A DNA stretch of 64,000 nt. Origin: Lucinisca nassula (taxonomy: Eukaryota > Mollusca > Bivalvia > Lucinida > Lucinidae). Below are positions 10,594-21,093 of this stretch, piece by piece. The notes below the pieces were generated by a model. The model made no database searches, was not told where the DNA came from, and saw only the letters and a program-made list of their open reading frames with translations. How positions within the stretch are numbered: the first letter of the stretch is position 1; each line of letters opens with the position of its first letter. The stretch covers positions 114,477,527-114,541,526 of the forward strand of contig OY757017.1 in NCBI GenBank assembly GCA_963580285.1. The letters are read 5' to 3'. The position numbers were made by a program, and so were the translations under genes.

Positions 10594-12528
10594 CACAGGA
10601 GCTTGACGTATTACAATATTAAAGGGTTCATCTCTACGTTTCTATGTAATAGAAACGAAGGACGGGCACTGTTTCAGAGATCCGTTGATTTTCATGCGAA
10701 AATCTCAAAATCTACATATTGCTCCCTTGAAATAATAATATTGCTTACGTTAATGAACGAACCGTAAACCTTCAGCCGCATATTATTGAACTGCTTTGTC
10801 ATATAATTCACCGTAAAGTGTGTGTTTCTTAAAAATATCCTCATCGCACAGTTGCTGGTTACGCCGCCATTTTGTTTTCATTAGGAGAATCGCATTCAAT
10901 TTTTTTAGCGTTTTGATTGGTCACGAAGCATGTGACGATTTTCTGGGGTTAGACCAATCAGACAACGCGCATGGACTCACTCCGAGTAAACAAACATGGC
11001 GACGTAACCAGCAACTGTGCGAAAGGCAAATTTTAAAGGAACAGACGGATTGTCATGGATTCAAGAGTGGCAGAAATTATATTGCACATTAATTAAATGT
11101 TTATGGTTACAGTGAAGAATTTGAGGTGAAGGTTGGTGTTCATCAAGGCTCTGTTCTCAGCCCACTGCTTTTCATCATTGTGCTTGAAGCCTTGTCAAGC
11201 GAGTTCCGCTCTGGAGTCCCCTGGGAGGACCTGTATGCTGATGACCTTGTCATCATAGCTGAATCCCTTGAGGAATGTGTCAGGAGGCTTTTAACTTGGA
11301 AAGAGGCAATGGAGGTGAAAGGGCTGAGAGTGAATGCAGGAAAGACAAAGATCATGATCTGTGGTACAGGTCTGGACCTCTTGCAGAGTACAGGCCAGTT
11401 CCCATGCGCTGTATGTCGCACTGGAGTTGGCAGCAACAGTATCTTTTGTAATGGCTGCAAGTTCTGGGTGCACAAGAAATGCAGTGGGCTCAAACGCTTG
11501 ATAGAGGACCCTGAGTACAGGTGTACACGGTGCCAAGGAACTGCACGCCCCTTAGATGGCAGACCACAGAGGGAAGTTCAAGTCGGATCAGACAAGCTGG
11601 AGGTTGTAGCTTCCTTCTGCTACCTAGGTGATATGCTCTCTGCAGGGGGTGGTTGCGACCTTTCAACTACATCACGTGTGAAAACAGCCTGGAAGAAATT
11701 CAAGGAGTTGCTACCAGTTCTCTCTTCCCGCCACCTCTCGTTCAAGACACGTGGCCATGTGTATAGCTCTTGTGTGCGGAGCGCAATGCTCCATGCCAGT
11801 GAGACATGGCCATTGACAAAGCCAAACCTCCAACGTCTACAGCGAAATGATAGGGCAATGATCAGACAGATCTGCAATGTCAAGCCACAGGACACTGTCA
11901 CCATCAGGTCCAGTGAGTTACTGGAGCGTGTTGGCATTGAGGACCTGGACCTCATCCTGAAAGAGAGAAGACTTCGCTGGTATGGACATGTGGAACGCTC
12001 CAACGGTGCAATCAAGACTGCCTGTGACATACAGGTAAGTTGAAAGCGGGGGCCAGGAAGGCCCAAGATGACCTGGAAGGGTGACAGGACATCTCGGCCC
12101 CTGACAAACTCGGCCCCTAGCGAACTCGGCCCCTGACAAACTCGGCCCCTAAAATTAGAATATGTATATATTAGTGTTGGCATTGACTTATTATCAAACT
12201 ATTACACATATTTTTAATGTACATATCCCTAATTACCTTTTGAACTCATTTTGATGAAATTATGAGTAAACCATCTCGCATGAGTTAAATTAACCGAATG
12301 CCGTTGATTGAACCAGTGTATGACACGCTGCTGTGGGTCCACAGTCACTCAACTTCCGAACGGATGTAATTAATAAAGAAATTGATTGATTGACATCTCT
12401 GCCATTTAAAAGAGACTAGTAGTATGTTCTGTTGCGCACTTACAAAAATTGAACAATTTTGTTTTTATTTTCATTTGTAGGGTTTGACCATTCCACAGCC
12501 ATTAGCCATTTTTCTATTAATACCAATG

Positions 12529-12615
12529 ATTTTGATTGTTTGACACCCCCGTCAACATTGTATAGGTCATTTGGGAGAAGTTGCTTTCCAATTTTGTGGG
12601 GCCTTTACCCGACCT
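12529..12615 (-). repeat. SINE-A fragment
   Basis: Only the tail-proximal part in complement (CCCCCGTCAACATTGTATAG through TTTACCCGACC). Confidence 0.6.
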
Positions 12616-12690
12616 AAACCCACGAGGTACTGGTGTGTTCATTTAAGAAATAAATTTTATTTTTCTGCTGTTCATGAAAGTATGACTGAC

Positions 12691-12984
12691 TCCGCCCGTC
12701 GGGGCTTGAAGAAATATATTGGCTGCATGATGCTTCCACGCAGAGCTGAAACGGACCCGCACACGAGTACTGGTAAACCTTTTAGAGGATCTAAGCCTGC
12801 CCAGGCAAAGCGGTGCGAGTCGGTCCGTCCATGCTTATAAACCCTATTGGTTTCATTGGGTGGCAGGGCTTGAGATGTCATTTCATCTCAATGTCGGGTA
12901 AAATCCCACAAAATTGGAGGCAAAGTCTCCAAAATGACCTTTTCAGTGTTGACGGGGACGTTAAACCTCAAATCAAACAAAAAC
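12691..12984 (+). repeat. SINE-A copy 5, full length
   Basis: One of the best copies: head CCGCCCGTCGGGGCTTGAAG through tail ACGTTAAACCTCAAATC. It is bracketed by a short inverted repeat (TTCTGCTGTTCATGAAAGTA at about 12663 and its complement near 13075-13100), so it may have inserted inside a small palindromic element. Confidence 0.8.
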
Positions 12985-13104
12985 AAATCACGAAAGTATG
13001 AAAGCAGCGGATTGCCTGCAAAGTAACTTTACACCGAAGGGGTTCATATAAATTTGCCAGCGCTACGCTGTCATTCATACTTTCATGAACGGCAGAAAAA
13101 TTAA

Positions 13105-13307
13105 GTTTCTTTCTTAAAACATTATTTTTCTTATATCTGCTAAAAAACAGATTGTGAGTACGCGATAGAACCGTTGAGGCGGTTCTATCTAGCCCCCGTA
13201 ATCTATGTTTCGAGCAAAAATAAGAAAAATATCACAATTTTCATCTAAAAATTTCCATTTTTGGTCAAAAATTGACAATGTATTTGTATAGGAGTGTTGT
13301 CGTAATG
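13105..13307. repeat. MITE-B1, left end missing
   Basis: ATTTTTCTTATATCTGCT, hairpin GAACCGTTGAGGCGGTTC, GAGCAAAAATAAG and right end TATAGGAGTGTTGTCGTAAT. Confidence 0.7.
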
Positions 13308-13378
13308 AACGTCGCCAACGCATAATCAGATCGTGGAGAACCATGTATATCATGAACTATATTGTTTTCTATTTGTTT

Positions 13379-13649
13379 TTGTTTGTATGAATTGAAGTTT
13401 AACACTATTTAGGTCATTTTGGAGACGTTGCTTCCAATTTTGTGGGACTTTTACCCGACATTGAGATGAAATGACATCTCAAGCCCTGCCGCCCGATGAA
13501 ACCAGAAGGCTTATATGCATTGGACGATGTGACTCACGCCGCTTTGCCTGGGCAGGCTTAGTCCTTCTAAGCAATTTACCAGTACTCGTGCTCTGCGTGG
13601 AAGCATCATGCAGCCCAAACTATTTCTCCAAGCCCCGATGGGCGGGGGC
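13379..13649 (-). repeat. SINE-A copy 6 (short variant)
   Basis: Full-length copy missing about 20 bp: ACCAGTACTCGTGCTCTGCG, where other copies carry GTGCGGTCGGTTTCAG between GTG and CTCTGCG. A poly(A) run follows at 13704-13722. Confidence 0.75.
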
Positions 13650-13722
13650 GATAATTGTTTTCCATATGTTTACATTTGGTTTTACACTAGATATGTTATT
13701 ATCAAAAAAAAAAAAAAAAAAA

Positions 13723-14118
13723 ACACGCCTATTCTAAAATATTGAAATTTTTCACCACCCAAATACGAAAATTTTCAGATGAAACGTGAACATATTTTTC
13801 TTTTTTCTGCTATAAACATAGATTTTGGGTACTTGTTTGAACCACATTGACAGGGCGATTCTAACAAGTACCAATAATCTATGTTTTTGAGTAAACAGAT
13901 TTGGGTACTTGTAAAAACGGCATCGACGAGGCGGTTCTTACAAGAACCAACAATCTTGAGAAGAAAAAGTAAATTGATATAAAATATGTTCTAGAAAGGG
14001 TTATCCTTTGGAAGCAAGGAATACACTACAGAATACACTACTACCCTTTTAAACCCCAGTTTTGCTGTATAAAAGTGTGGTTGCAGATGGTCAAAATTAT
14101 AGGCATGATTTCGTGATG
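13723..14118. repeat. MITE-B copy with two hairpin cores
   Basis: Left end AACACGCCTATTC and right end ATAGGCATGATTTCGTGATG. Two successive diverged core arms (GGGTACTTGTTTGAACC near 13827 and GGGTACTTGTAAAAACGG near 13904) indicate an internal duplication. Confidence 0.65.
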
Positions 14119-14776
14119 CCACACTCAATTCCAACTCCGCCCCAATTACAGCATGGGTTTCCGCGATCTTTTATCGTGGATAAGGTTTCGTATTAAAAAC
14201 GATAAATATACTCAAACTTTCTGTGAAACTACCTATCCACCTTCCAAATTGATTCTTGGAAACAAAAACGTTGTATTTTAGAACCTAAATGCTGCTAGGT
14301 ACTGAGTTTTTAGGGGTGGAGTTGAATGGGGGCCGAGTTTGCTAGGGGCCGAGTTTGTCAGGGGCCGGGTTTGTCAGGGGCCGAGTTTGTTAGGGGCCGA
14401 GATGTCCATAAATCCCTGGAAGCAGCTAACAGAAAGAGATTGCAGAGAATGGAAGCTCTCTGCTATCGATCCTCATGATAGACAAGCCTGGAGATCTGGT
14501 GTCAGATCTGCCATGCGTGCAGCATGCCAGCTACCTGGAAGGTGGCCCACTTATGTGGACGTTGCCCCTGTACCTGCACGTTAATCAAAAATCCGTTGAT
14601 GATGTTTTAACGTTGCATTTCGACGGAGCAATATGTAGATGTTGAGATTTTTGAATGAAAATCATCGAACCTCTGAAACAGTGTAGAAACGTAGGGATAA
14701 GCCCTTTAATTTTTATTACGTCAAGCTCCTGTGCGTGGAAGCATCAAGCAGCCTATTTATTTCTTCAAGCCCCAAT

Positions 14777-15045
14777 GTGTTAGCTGCACATAATCCTCGC
14801 GAGAGGGTGCTGCAGGATATATAGATAGATAGATGTGCGGGGGCTGTATCCCATGGTTTGCTACTCCAGTCATATCAAAAATGTACAACTTCATGAATGA
14901 AGGTGTTAACTGTTTAAAAAATAGAAAGAGATAAAGCAATACAAACTTAAATTGTGTATAAAAACTACGACAATGGTATGCTGTCAGCCATATTGTTTAC
15001 ATGAGCAACTACTTTCACGTGTTAAATCCGAAATGGACCGGAATG
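14777..15045. other. No gene recognised
   Basis: Short spacer with a GATAGATAGATAG run near 14822-14834; no exon or repeat family identified. Confidence 0.4.
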
Positions 15046-15053
15046 GACCCAAC

Positions 15054-15961
15054 GGAATCAAGACAGTTCCCCGACAAGACAGTTCCCCGACACGGTTTTT
15101 GGAGACAGTTCCCCGACATATTTGAAGACAGTTCCCCGACACTTTTGAAGACAGTTCCCCGACACTACTGTTCAAAGTCAAATGGCCTGTGACTGATCAT
15201 AATTGATAGTTATTATGTGTTCATCAATATTTTGAAGACAATTCACCGACAGACGTTTAGAAATACTAAATTATTGGTTCGTCGACATTTTTGAAGACAG
15301 TTCCCCGACAGTCTTTTACATATATAAAATAAAAGTTTATACTTGATGCCATTATCGATAAAGGCATCCTATTCATCTGAATTTGGTAGTATAGAACTAG
15401 ACAAAGAACCAATCCCACTAAATGGCATAACTTGCGTTGTCGGTAGACTGACGGCAATACATATTTTAGGCTTTAAAGCTGACCGAGCATTAAAGACCAT
15501 CTACATTTAAATTGCATCTTGACGAATGCTGACTGATGAAGAAATTCCACATTACCTCTCCTCTGGCTTAGACTTCCAGACAGAACATCGTCAGAACATG
15601 TGTCGGCGAGCTGTCTTGAAATCAACGAGGACATTTCAGGCAACTCATTAATATAGTTGCCATAGCAAGAAACGTCCAAATAATAACTAATATATCTTAA
15701 GACAATTCCCCGACACAAAAATACATTGCCTCTCTAAATCACAGGTACACTTAATCTATTCACAATGATCATTGAGCCTTTATTATCCCCAATTATCCCT
15801 AATTGCCAATTATAATTATCAGTCACAGGTCATTTAACTATGAACAATAGTGTCGGGGAACTGTCTTCAAAAGTGTCGGGGAACTGTCTTCAAATGTGTC
15901 GGGGAACTGTCTCCAAAAACCGTGTCGGGGAACTGTCCTGTCGGGGAACTGTCTTGTTCCC
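15054..15961. mobile_element. J2: element with minisatellite TIRs, 8-bp TSD
   Basis: The left TIR (15054-15172) repeats AGACAGTTCCCCGACA five or six times. The right TIR (15852-15961) repeats the complement TGTCGGGGAACTGTCT. Single decayed units also lie at about 15232, 15283 and 15700. TSD GACCCAAC is at 15046-15053 and 15962-15969. The 680-bp interior has no convincing open frame. Confidence 0.8.
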
Positions 15962-16489
15962 GACCCAACTGTCAGGATTCCGGGACGTGTCACCCCCAAA
16001 CCATTTCCTCCCCTAGTCGTTTCGCCCCCGAAGACGTTTCCTACCTGGTCGTTTCCCCCTAGTCGTTTCGCCCCTAGTCGTTTCGTCCCCAAGTCGTTTC
16101 GTCCCCCTAGTCGTTTCGCCCACTTTTCACTGTAAGACTAATTTTCACTGGTGAACTTTTATTAGAAGTGAGTAGAGGCAAATATGTAAGTAGCATCATT
16201 GCCCTGTCACGTCAGCTTAAGTATCTGTATATGTTCGTTAAGAGACTTCATTCATACTTGAACATTATATCTCTGGTGGCGAGTGAAAGAGAGAAAGTGG
16301 GAAATATAGGAAAGAAAGAGAAATAGTGGATAGACAAGAAAGATGAGAAAGGAAAGGTTCCAGCCTGCTTTCTCAAATCATCATTGGAAACCACACCTCT
16401 CCGGCTACAGTAGCTGCCCCTGGGTATGGTCGCCCAACCGGCACAGGTTCAAAAATCCACCAGACTTTACTTTACAGACGGCCCCTGCT

Positions 16490-16625
16490 TGAAGGATACC
16501 AAGTCAGGGGCCTGAGCAACAGATGCTGGTAAAGAATTCCAATCGGGTATAGTCCTAGTGAAGAAGCTGTACTTGAATGTATCAAGCAAACCGCGTTGCC
16601 TTATAAGGTCTTATAAAGTAAGATA
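16490..16625 (-). pseudogene. LINE reverse transcriptase C-terminal fragment
   Basis: Minus-strand translation reads LIRQRGLLDTFKYSFFTRT, then IPDWNSLPASV, AQAPDLVSFKQ and a stop. The 'F..SFF.RTI.DWNSLP' ending is the standard C-terminus of CR1/Jockey-type LINE polymerases. It is an isolated fragment. Confidence 0.75.
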
Positions 16626-16880
16626 TTCAATAATGTATTACTGGCTGACTCTGTTAACGAACCAACCGACCAATTTAAAACAAAACTGGTAAAGGATGCT
16701 TAAGCGATAATCAAAGACGTTTAACTTTGCAAAGAGGGCATGCTTTCACACCTTATCATTAATGGCAATAATTGCGGGATTATTGTGTCAAATTAAATAA
16801 ACATTGTGATAAACGATATTGATCAAAACAGGTAATACTTATCATAATTCCTGATTAACATTTTCATTCAAAGAACAGGT

Positions 16881-16908
16881 TCTTCTCTCTCTCTCTCTCT
16901 CTCTCTTT
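16881..16908. repeat. (CT)n microsatellite
   Basis: About 13 CT units in a row. Confidence 0.9.
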
Positions 16909-17289
16909 CTCATATATGAATCTTTTATATATAAAATATAGGAAAATAGTTTGGGGGCGCAACGACTAGGGTTTGGGGGCGAAACGACTAGGGTTAGGGG
17001 GGGGGGGGGGCGAAACGACTAAGGGCCAAAAAGGGGCGAAACGACTAGGGGGAAACGACCAGGGGGAAACGTCTTTGGGCGAAACGTCTTGTTACTACTG
17101 TCAGGATCGTGTAAATACGAAATCAACTTGGCAGAGGGATCCCTGGACAATTCGGTCGATAACAAATTCGGCCCATACAAAATTGGCCCATAGCAATTAG
17201 GGTCCACAATTTTAATGACGGTATAATTGTTTTTTTTGTGTGTTTTTTTTATGTGTGTTTTGTTTGTTGTTGTTGTTTTGGTATCTACT

Positions 17290-17350
17290 GCATGATCAGC
17301 ACAACTGAGGTAATTGCCAAGTATGACCGACCCAGTATATGAAGATAGAT
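17290..17350 (+). repeat. SINE-E tail fragment
   Basis: AACTGAGGTAATTGCCAAG then GACCGACCCAGTATATGAAG and GATAGATAG. Confidence 0.6.
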
Positions 17351-17539
17351 AGCACCACTACAAGATTCTTTTTTTTTTTTTTTCAATATTTTTTTGTAAT
17401 GTTTTTCACCTCTGAAATCCAGACAATTTCAGACGTGTGTTAAATCCAGACTTTTACTCTCTCTCACAATAATTTTATTATGACCACTACAAGATTCATC
17501 CAACAAAAACAAAGATTGTTGGACATAGTTCCGAGAAAA

Positions 17540-17772
17540 GAAAAGAAACCCCACTTTTTATAGGGAGATTTGGAGTTTAAAGGGGGTACTTGTTATCATG
17601 CTTATTTTTGATCCAAGAAAAAGGTTGTGGGTACTCGTTAGTACCGGTTATAAAGAGCAAAGACAACGTATGTTCGGAGTATAAATGAGACAAATATCAC
17701 AATTTTTGTCGGAAAAGTACTCATTTCGAAGAAAATGAAAGAATGCACTATGCCACACGTGTGTGTTATCGT
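17540..17772. repeat. MITE-B2 copy
   Basis: Core GGTTGTGGGTACTCGTTAG, ATATCACAATTTTTGTCGG, right end GTGTGTTATCGTAATGA. A poly(T) run lies shortly upstream at 17370-17383. Confidence 0.65.
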
Positions 17773-17779
17773 AATGAAT

Positions 17780-18694
17780 ATATAAGAAAGAAAATGCACT
17801 CTTAAGAATTTTGAACATGCTTAAGGGTTTATAATATTTGATTGTTTTCACTGCAGGCAATGGTTAGAAAACTGACATCAAGCGTTGTTCACAGTCACGT
17901 TGGGCTTACGAAATCGTGAATAGTTTCGTTGTGTGCATTGCTTTTCTTATTTCTGCTTTTCAACTTCCAAATAAGGAATGGAGAAAACCTTATGAATAAG
18001 AGGCACGTTGAATAGGTTTCAGTAGAAAATCTTCAATTTCATTACAGGAATCACCCATAGGTTTTCGTACATTGACATTTGCTGGGTCCCGAGGAAGCCG
18101 TTTGCACATTAGGCAGATTGAAAAAAAAAAGTAAACAAGGGCCCAACAATTTCTAGAATTCGTCCAGGATACACAGATCAGCTTTCACAGCTGCACAGTA
18201 TGGTCATGATCGCTGGAGGCATTATGTACATGCTGATGTGAGTCTTCGCTGGGCCACGGCGCTAGACCCAGATAGTTATCGACTTGTCCCTGCCCAATAA
18301 CATTCAAACAAAACGAAACCGAAAGCAAGAAACAAAGAAAGCATTAAAGACACGCATTAGAGACTAAAACTTATGGATGAATGGCACGTGCCCCAATAAT
18401 GACCGAGGTTAGAGTAATATGATAATCGTCCTGTTAGTTACTTTAAGGCACGTGTCGATAGCGGTAACATCGTAAAGTGATTATTGATCAGTTTGCATAC
18501 CGACATGTGCCATAATATAAAACAATAAACAATGACCCCAGAACCATAATTTCCAAGTTCATAGATACACATTTTTTTCTAAATAAACACGTCCTCTTTT
18601 ATACATGTATAATCTTTATTTCATGTCTATTCCATTATGTACAGTGTTTGCATTGCGAGAAGACTCACATCTGAGGAGGTTATTATTGATCGAA
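17780..18694. other. No gene recognised
   Basis: No open frame with protein-like composition, no splice-bordered exon and no repeat copy recognised. Confidence 0.4.
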
Positions 18695-18800
18695 AATAAT
18701 TCTACCTACCTACCTCCCTCCCTCCCTCCCTACCAACCCACCTACCTACCTACCTACCTACCTATCCTGAGTCGGCCATATTTGGCCATTACCTCAGTTG
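18695..18800 (-). repeat. (CTAC)n/(CTCC)n tract plus SINE-E tail
   Basis: Tetranucleotide repeats followed by TATTTGGCCATTACCTCAGT, the complement of a SINE-E tail whose usual GATA run has become a longer simple repeat. Confidence 0.7.
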
Positions 18801-18854
18801 ATTGGTGGCTAAATTTAGAATTTAGCTGAAAAAAAAATAGAAGAGTCACTGGAT

Positions 18855-20290
18855 GCGTCTTTAAATCTATTTACAATCCGCATAACAGAGGTATCCTAAA
18901 ACGCATACCTCTGAGTCTTGATCTTACACTATACGGGCTTTGAACTCTTCTGCGGACTTGGCATACGCTGTCCTCTGCACCTTCTCCACCTGCTGAATCT
19001 GAGTATGACATAGGGATGCCAAATGGGTGATGCATATTCAAGTTGAGGGCGAACCAATGCAACATCATTTGTCTGCCAAGGTACAAAAGCCAAATTACGT
19101 CTAAGGAATCCTAGAGTCCTGGATTCTTTAGATGTAATCCCAGAGATATGTTGACCCCAATCCAGATCGTGAGTGGCGGTGATATCAAGATATTTGACAG
19201 ATTGAACATGCTCCAAAATTTGCAGGTAAATTGTACAGTCAAACTTGATTTGCTTGTCCTGATGGTGTCTTGGCAACATCATTGAATGACATTTTGCCAC
19301 ATTGCACTTCATCTGCCAATCGACCTCCAACTGAACAAGTTGATTCAGGTTATCTTGTAAAATAAGACAGTCAGAAGGAGAATATATGTTCCTTTACAGA
19401 ACACAATCATCAGCAAACAAACTGACCGATGACCTGATATTATCAGGGAGAACATTGATGAAAACCAAGAAAAGGACCGAACCTTGGGGAACTCCAGATA
19501 CAACAGGGACTGGGTCAGACACTTGGCCATCAAGTACAACTTGTTGTGAACTCCCAGAGAGCCATGAGCTAATCCACCTATGTGTGGGTCCTCTTATCCT
19601 GTAGTTCTCCAGTTTATGCAATAGCCTTCTGTGAGGTACCTTGTCAAAGGCCTTAGCGAAGTCCATGATGAGCAAGTCTGTCTGTTTGTGGCCACGGTTT
19701 ATGGCCCCATCCAGATTGCCCACATTGTCATGATAAAATTAATCTAGTTGCGTTCACAAGACCTTCAACTCCGGAAACCATGTCGACAGTCAGCAAGAAA
19801 GGCTAGGTGCTTGTTGATATTGCTTACTAATAAATGCTCCTGGGTTTTGCAACAGATGCATGTTAGCGACACTGGTCTATACTTTGCTGCATCATACTTT
19901 TCACCTTTGTTATAGACGGGGGTAACCTTTGCTTGTCGCCATTAATCTGGTACAGTGCCCCGGGCTAGTGATTCATTGAAGATAAAGGCCAATACAGGAG
20001 AGATTTCAGCACTACATTCCTTAAGTACCCTGGCATTCAGGTCGTTGGACCCAGATGCCTTATGTATCTTGAGCTTACCCAACAGTTTAGCGACCCCATT
20101 GAGATCAACTGTCGTATCCCCACAGAGGGGAACGGACTTTTTACCTTTGGATGGTAGCTCAACATCAGTTTCACGTGTAAATGCCGATTGAAACTGTTAA
20201 TGCATATGTTACAATTATCGCGCGAGTCTGTTTTTAGAATTCCATTTTCCCTAAGGGCAGTGATCCCAAACGCATCGTTACAGGATATAA
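18855..20290 (-). pseudogene. LINE-K reverse transcriptase remnant
   Basis: Minus strand reads GITALRENGILKTDSRD (about 20270), a decayed RPVSLTCICCKT-like block (about 19880-19840), LLIMDFAKAFDKVPHRRLL (19675-19600), GVPQGSVL and LFADDCVL (about 19480-19395), DWQMKCNVAKCHSM (19320) and the SVKYL..WGQHI block, then FLRRNL and ALVRPQLEYASPIW (about 19035). These are the successive motifs of a CR1/Jockey-like LINE polymerase, covering the fingers, palm and start of the thumb. Several frameshifts and stops break it. It is the same family as 7960-9165. Confidence 0.85.
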
Positions 20291-20489
20291 ATGCCGAGCG
20301 GTGAAAAGGGATCAAGGGAATTGTATATACATGCATTTTATCTTAAATTAACTATATCTTTCGTTTTCTTTTTTTATATATTTTGGCTGATAATTGACCC
20401 ATATAACAGCCTGGAAATTATTCGTGGGCCGAAATTGCTATGGGTCGATTTTGATATTGGCCGAAATGACCAGGAAACCCCTCCAAGAA

Positions 20490-20830
20490 CGAATGTAAAA
20501 CTGCTATCAACACAACCGTAACGAAGTACTGGACAGAATCCCTCGTGCGTGACTTCTGAAATGCAAGCTCTGAAAACAAGAAGAAGAAGAAGACATTTGT
20601 CATATGCTATTGTACTGTCCTCTGTTGAGAGAGGATAGAAAAGAACCATACGCATGCTTCAAAATACTATAATACGTTATAATGGTGCGAACATTTGGAA
20701 ACAATCATTCTCGGTTCCTGAAACTCTGGTTCAGCTTATAATTGACTGAACGAGGTTTTCACATATGTTCAGTGATAAGGAAGCATTAGAGAGTGTTGAA
20801 AGATTTTCTTGTACATACAAATAAAAATCA
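20490..20830 (+). pseudogene. Possible LINE 3'-terminal coding remnant
   Basis: One frame gives DICHMLLYCPLLREDRKEPY and ACFKIL, similar in style to the cysteine-containing C-terminal segment (LLYCPL..R) of several LINE polyproteins. Upstream and downstream text is out of frame. The call is tentative. Confidence 0.35.
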
Positions 20831-21093
20831 AAAATGAGTTCCTTTAAGAGCAATGAAAACATTCATAAGAAAGAAGATGGGCCATACTACGTAGTTTCGG
20901 CTAATAAAGCCTCATCAGTGACCCTGCAATGATCCGGCAAAGACAGCCAGAGGAAACATACTGCAATTTTGCAAATTTCGAATAGGCAGTCGATTGAAAG
21001 ACTGATATAAATCCAAAAGGGGTCCAAATAATCAAAAACCTGTCTAGAATGAGTCTAAACCAATGATTTATTTCTGATTTCTCAGAATATTCA

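Larger units (their letters stand above)
12080..14414. mobile_element. J1: element with minisatellite TIRs, 8-bp TSD
   Basis: Left 12086-12155 and right about 14325-14408 are inverted arrays of ACTCGGCCCCTGACAA-type units, outermost GGACATCTCGGCCCC on both ends. The direct repeat CCTGGAAG at 12072-12079 and 14415-14422 is the TSD, and removing the element restores the reverse transcriptase frame (TWK|QLTER). The interior has three SINE-A pieces and two MITE-B pieces but no transposase. At about 12375-12398 an ATTGATTGATTG run looks like another retroposon tail. Confidence 0.8.
11101..14584 (+). pseudogene. LINE-L reverse transcriptase with internal PHD finger, split
   Basis: From 11126 a 305-residue open frame contains the reverse transcriptase motif GVHQGSVLSPLLF (residues 4-16) and YADD (37-40), two aspartates of the polymerase site. 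It then has a C4HC3 pattern (C94, C97, C108, C111, H116, C119, C133, C136; FWVHKKC) typical of a PHD finger, then FCYLGDMLSAGGG, the SAMLHASETW block and RRLRWYGHVER. One in-frame TGA follows (IQVS*); the frame then continues as GRPKMTWK to 12079. A 2335-bp insertion separates the end, which resumes at 14415 and reads TWKQLTERDCREWKL through VDVAPVPAR* at 14582. Motifs upstream of the GVHQGS block and any endonuclease are missing, as expected from 5' truncation. It would copy element RNA at a nicked genomic site; here it is inactive. Confidence 0.85.
10594..14733. mobile_element. 4.1 kb element with about 130-bp TIRs and 8-bp TSD
   Basis: The left end CACAGGAGCTTGACGTATTA and the right end, read in complement (CACAGGAGCTTGACGTAATA), are inverted repeats. 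They continue for about 130 bp with scattered differences (AAAGGG..CTACGTTTCT, CTGTTTCAGAG, GATTTTCAT, ATGTAGAT..GCTCC). The 8-bp direct repeat CGTGGAAG lies at 10586-10593 and 14734-14741; an alternative alignment gives 11 bp. No transposase is visible. The interior holds a LINE-L reverse transcriptase piece. Long TIRs with 8-11 bp TSDs would fit hAT-, P- or Mutator-like groups; I cannot decide between them. Confidence 0.75.
15979..17096. mobile_element. J3: element with minisatellite TIRs, about 11-bp TSD
   Basis: Left array (16008-16122) of CCTAGTCGTTTCGCCCC units; right array (16950-17088) of the complement GGGGCGAAACGACTAGG, including a poly(G) run at 16997-17010. The direct repeat ACTGTCAGGAT at 15968-15978 and 17097-17107 flanks it; the left copy overlaps the J2 target duplication by two bases. 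A LINE C-terminal piece lies inside. Confidence 0.75.
17143..20487. mobile_element. J4: large element with minisatellite-like TIRs
   Basis: Left (17143-17210): CCTGGACAATTCGGTCGATA, AAATTCGGCCCATA, AAATTGGCCCATAGCAATT. Right, in complement (20487-20395): CCTGGTCATTTCGGCCAATA, AAATCGACCCATAGCAATTT, CGGCCCACGAA. Ends are clearly inverted repeats of each other over about 60 bp. A clean TSD is not visible. Inside are a SINE-E tail, a MITE-B2 copy, a (CTAC)n tract and LINE-K. Confidence 0.6.

Noticed and set aside
11143..12183. Long minus-strand open frames (up to 187 codons)
   Set aside because: Antisense shadows of the LINE-L reverse transcriptase, which has clear motifs on the plus strand.
17143..20487. 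TSD AGGGATCCCT / AGGAAACCCCT for J4
   Set aside because: The two flanks agree only partly; not counted as a duplication.
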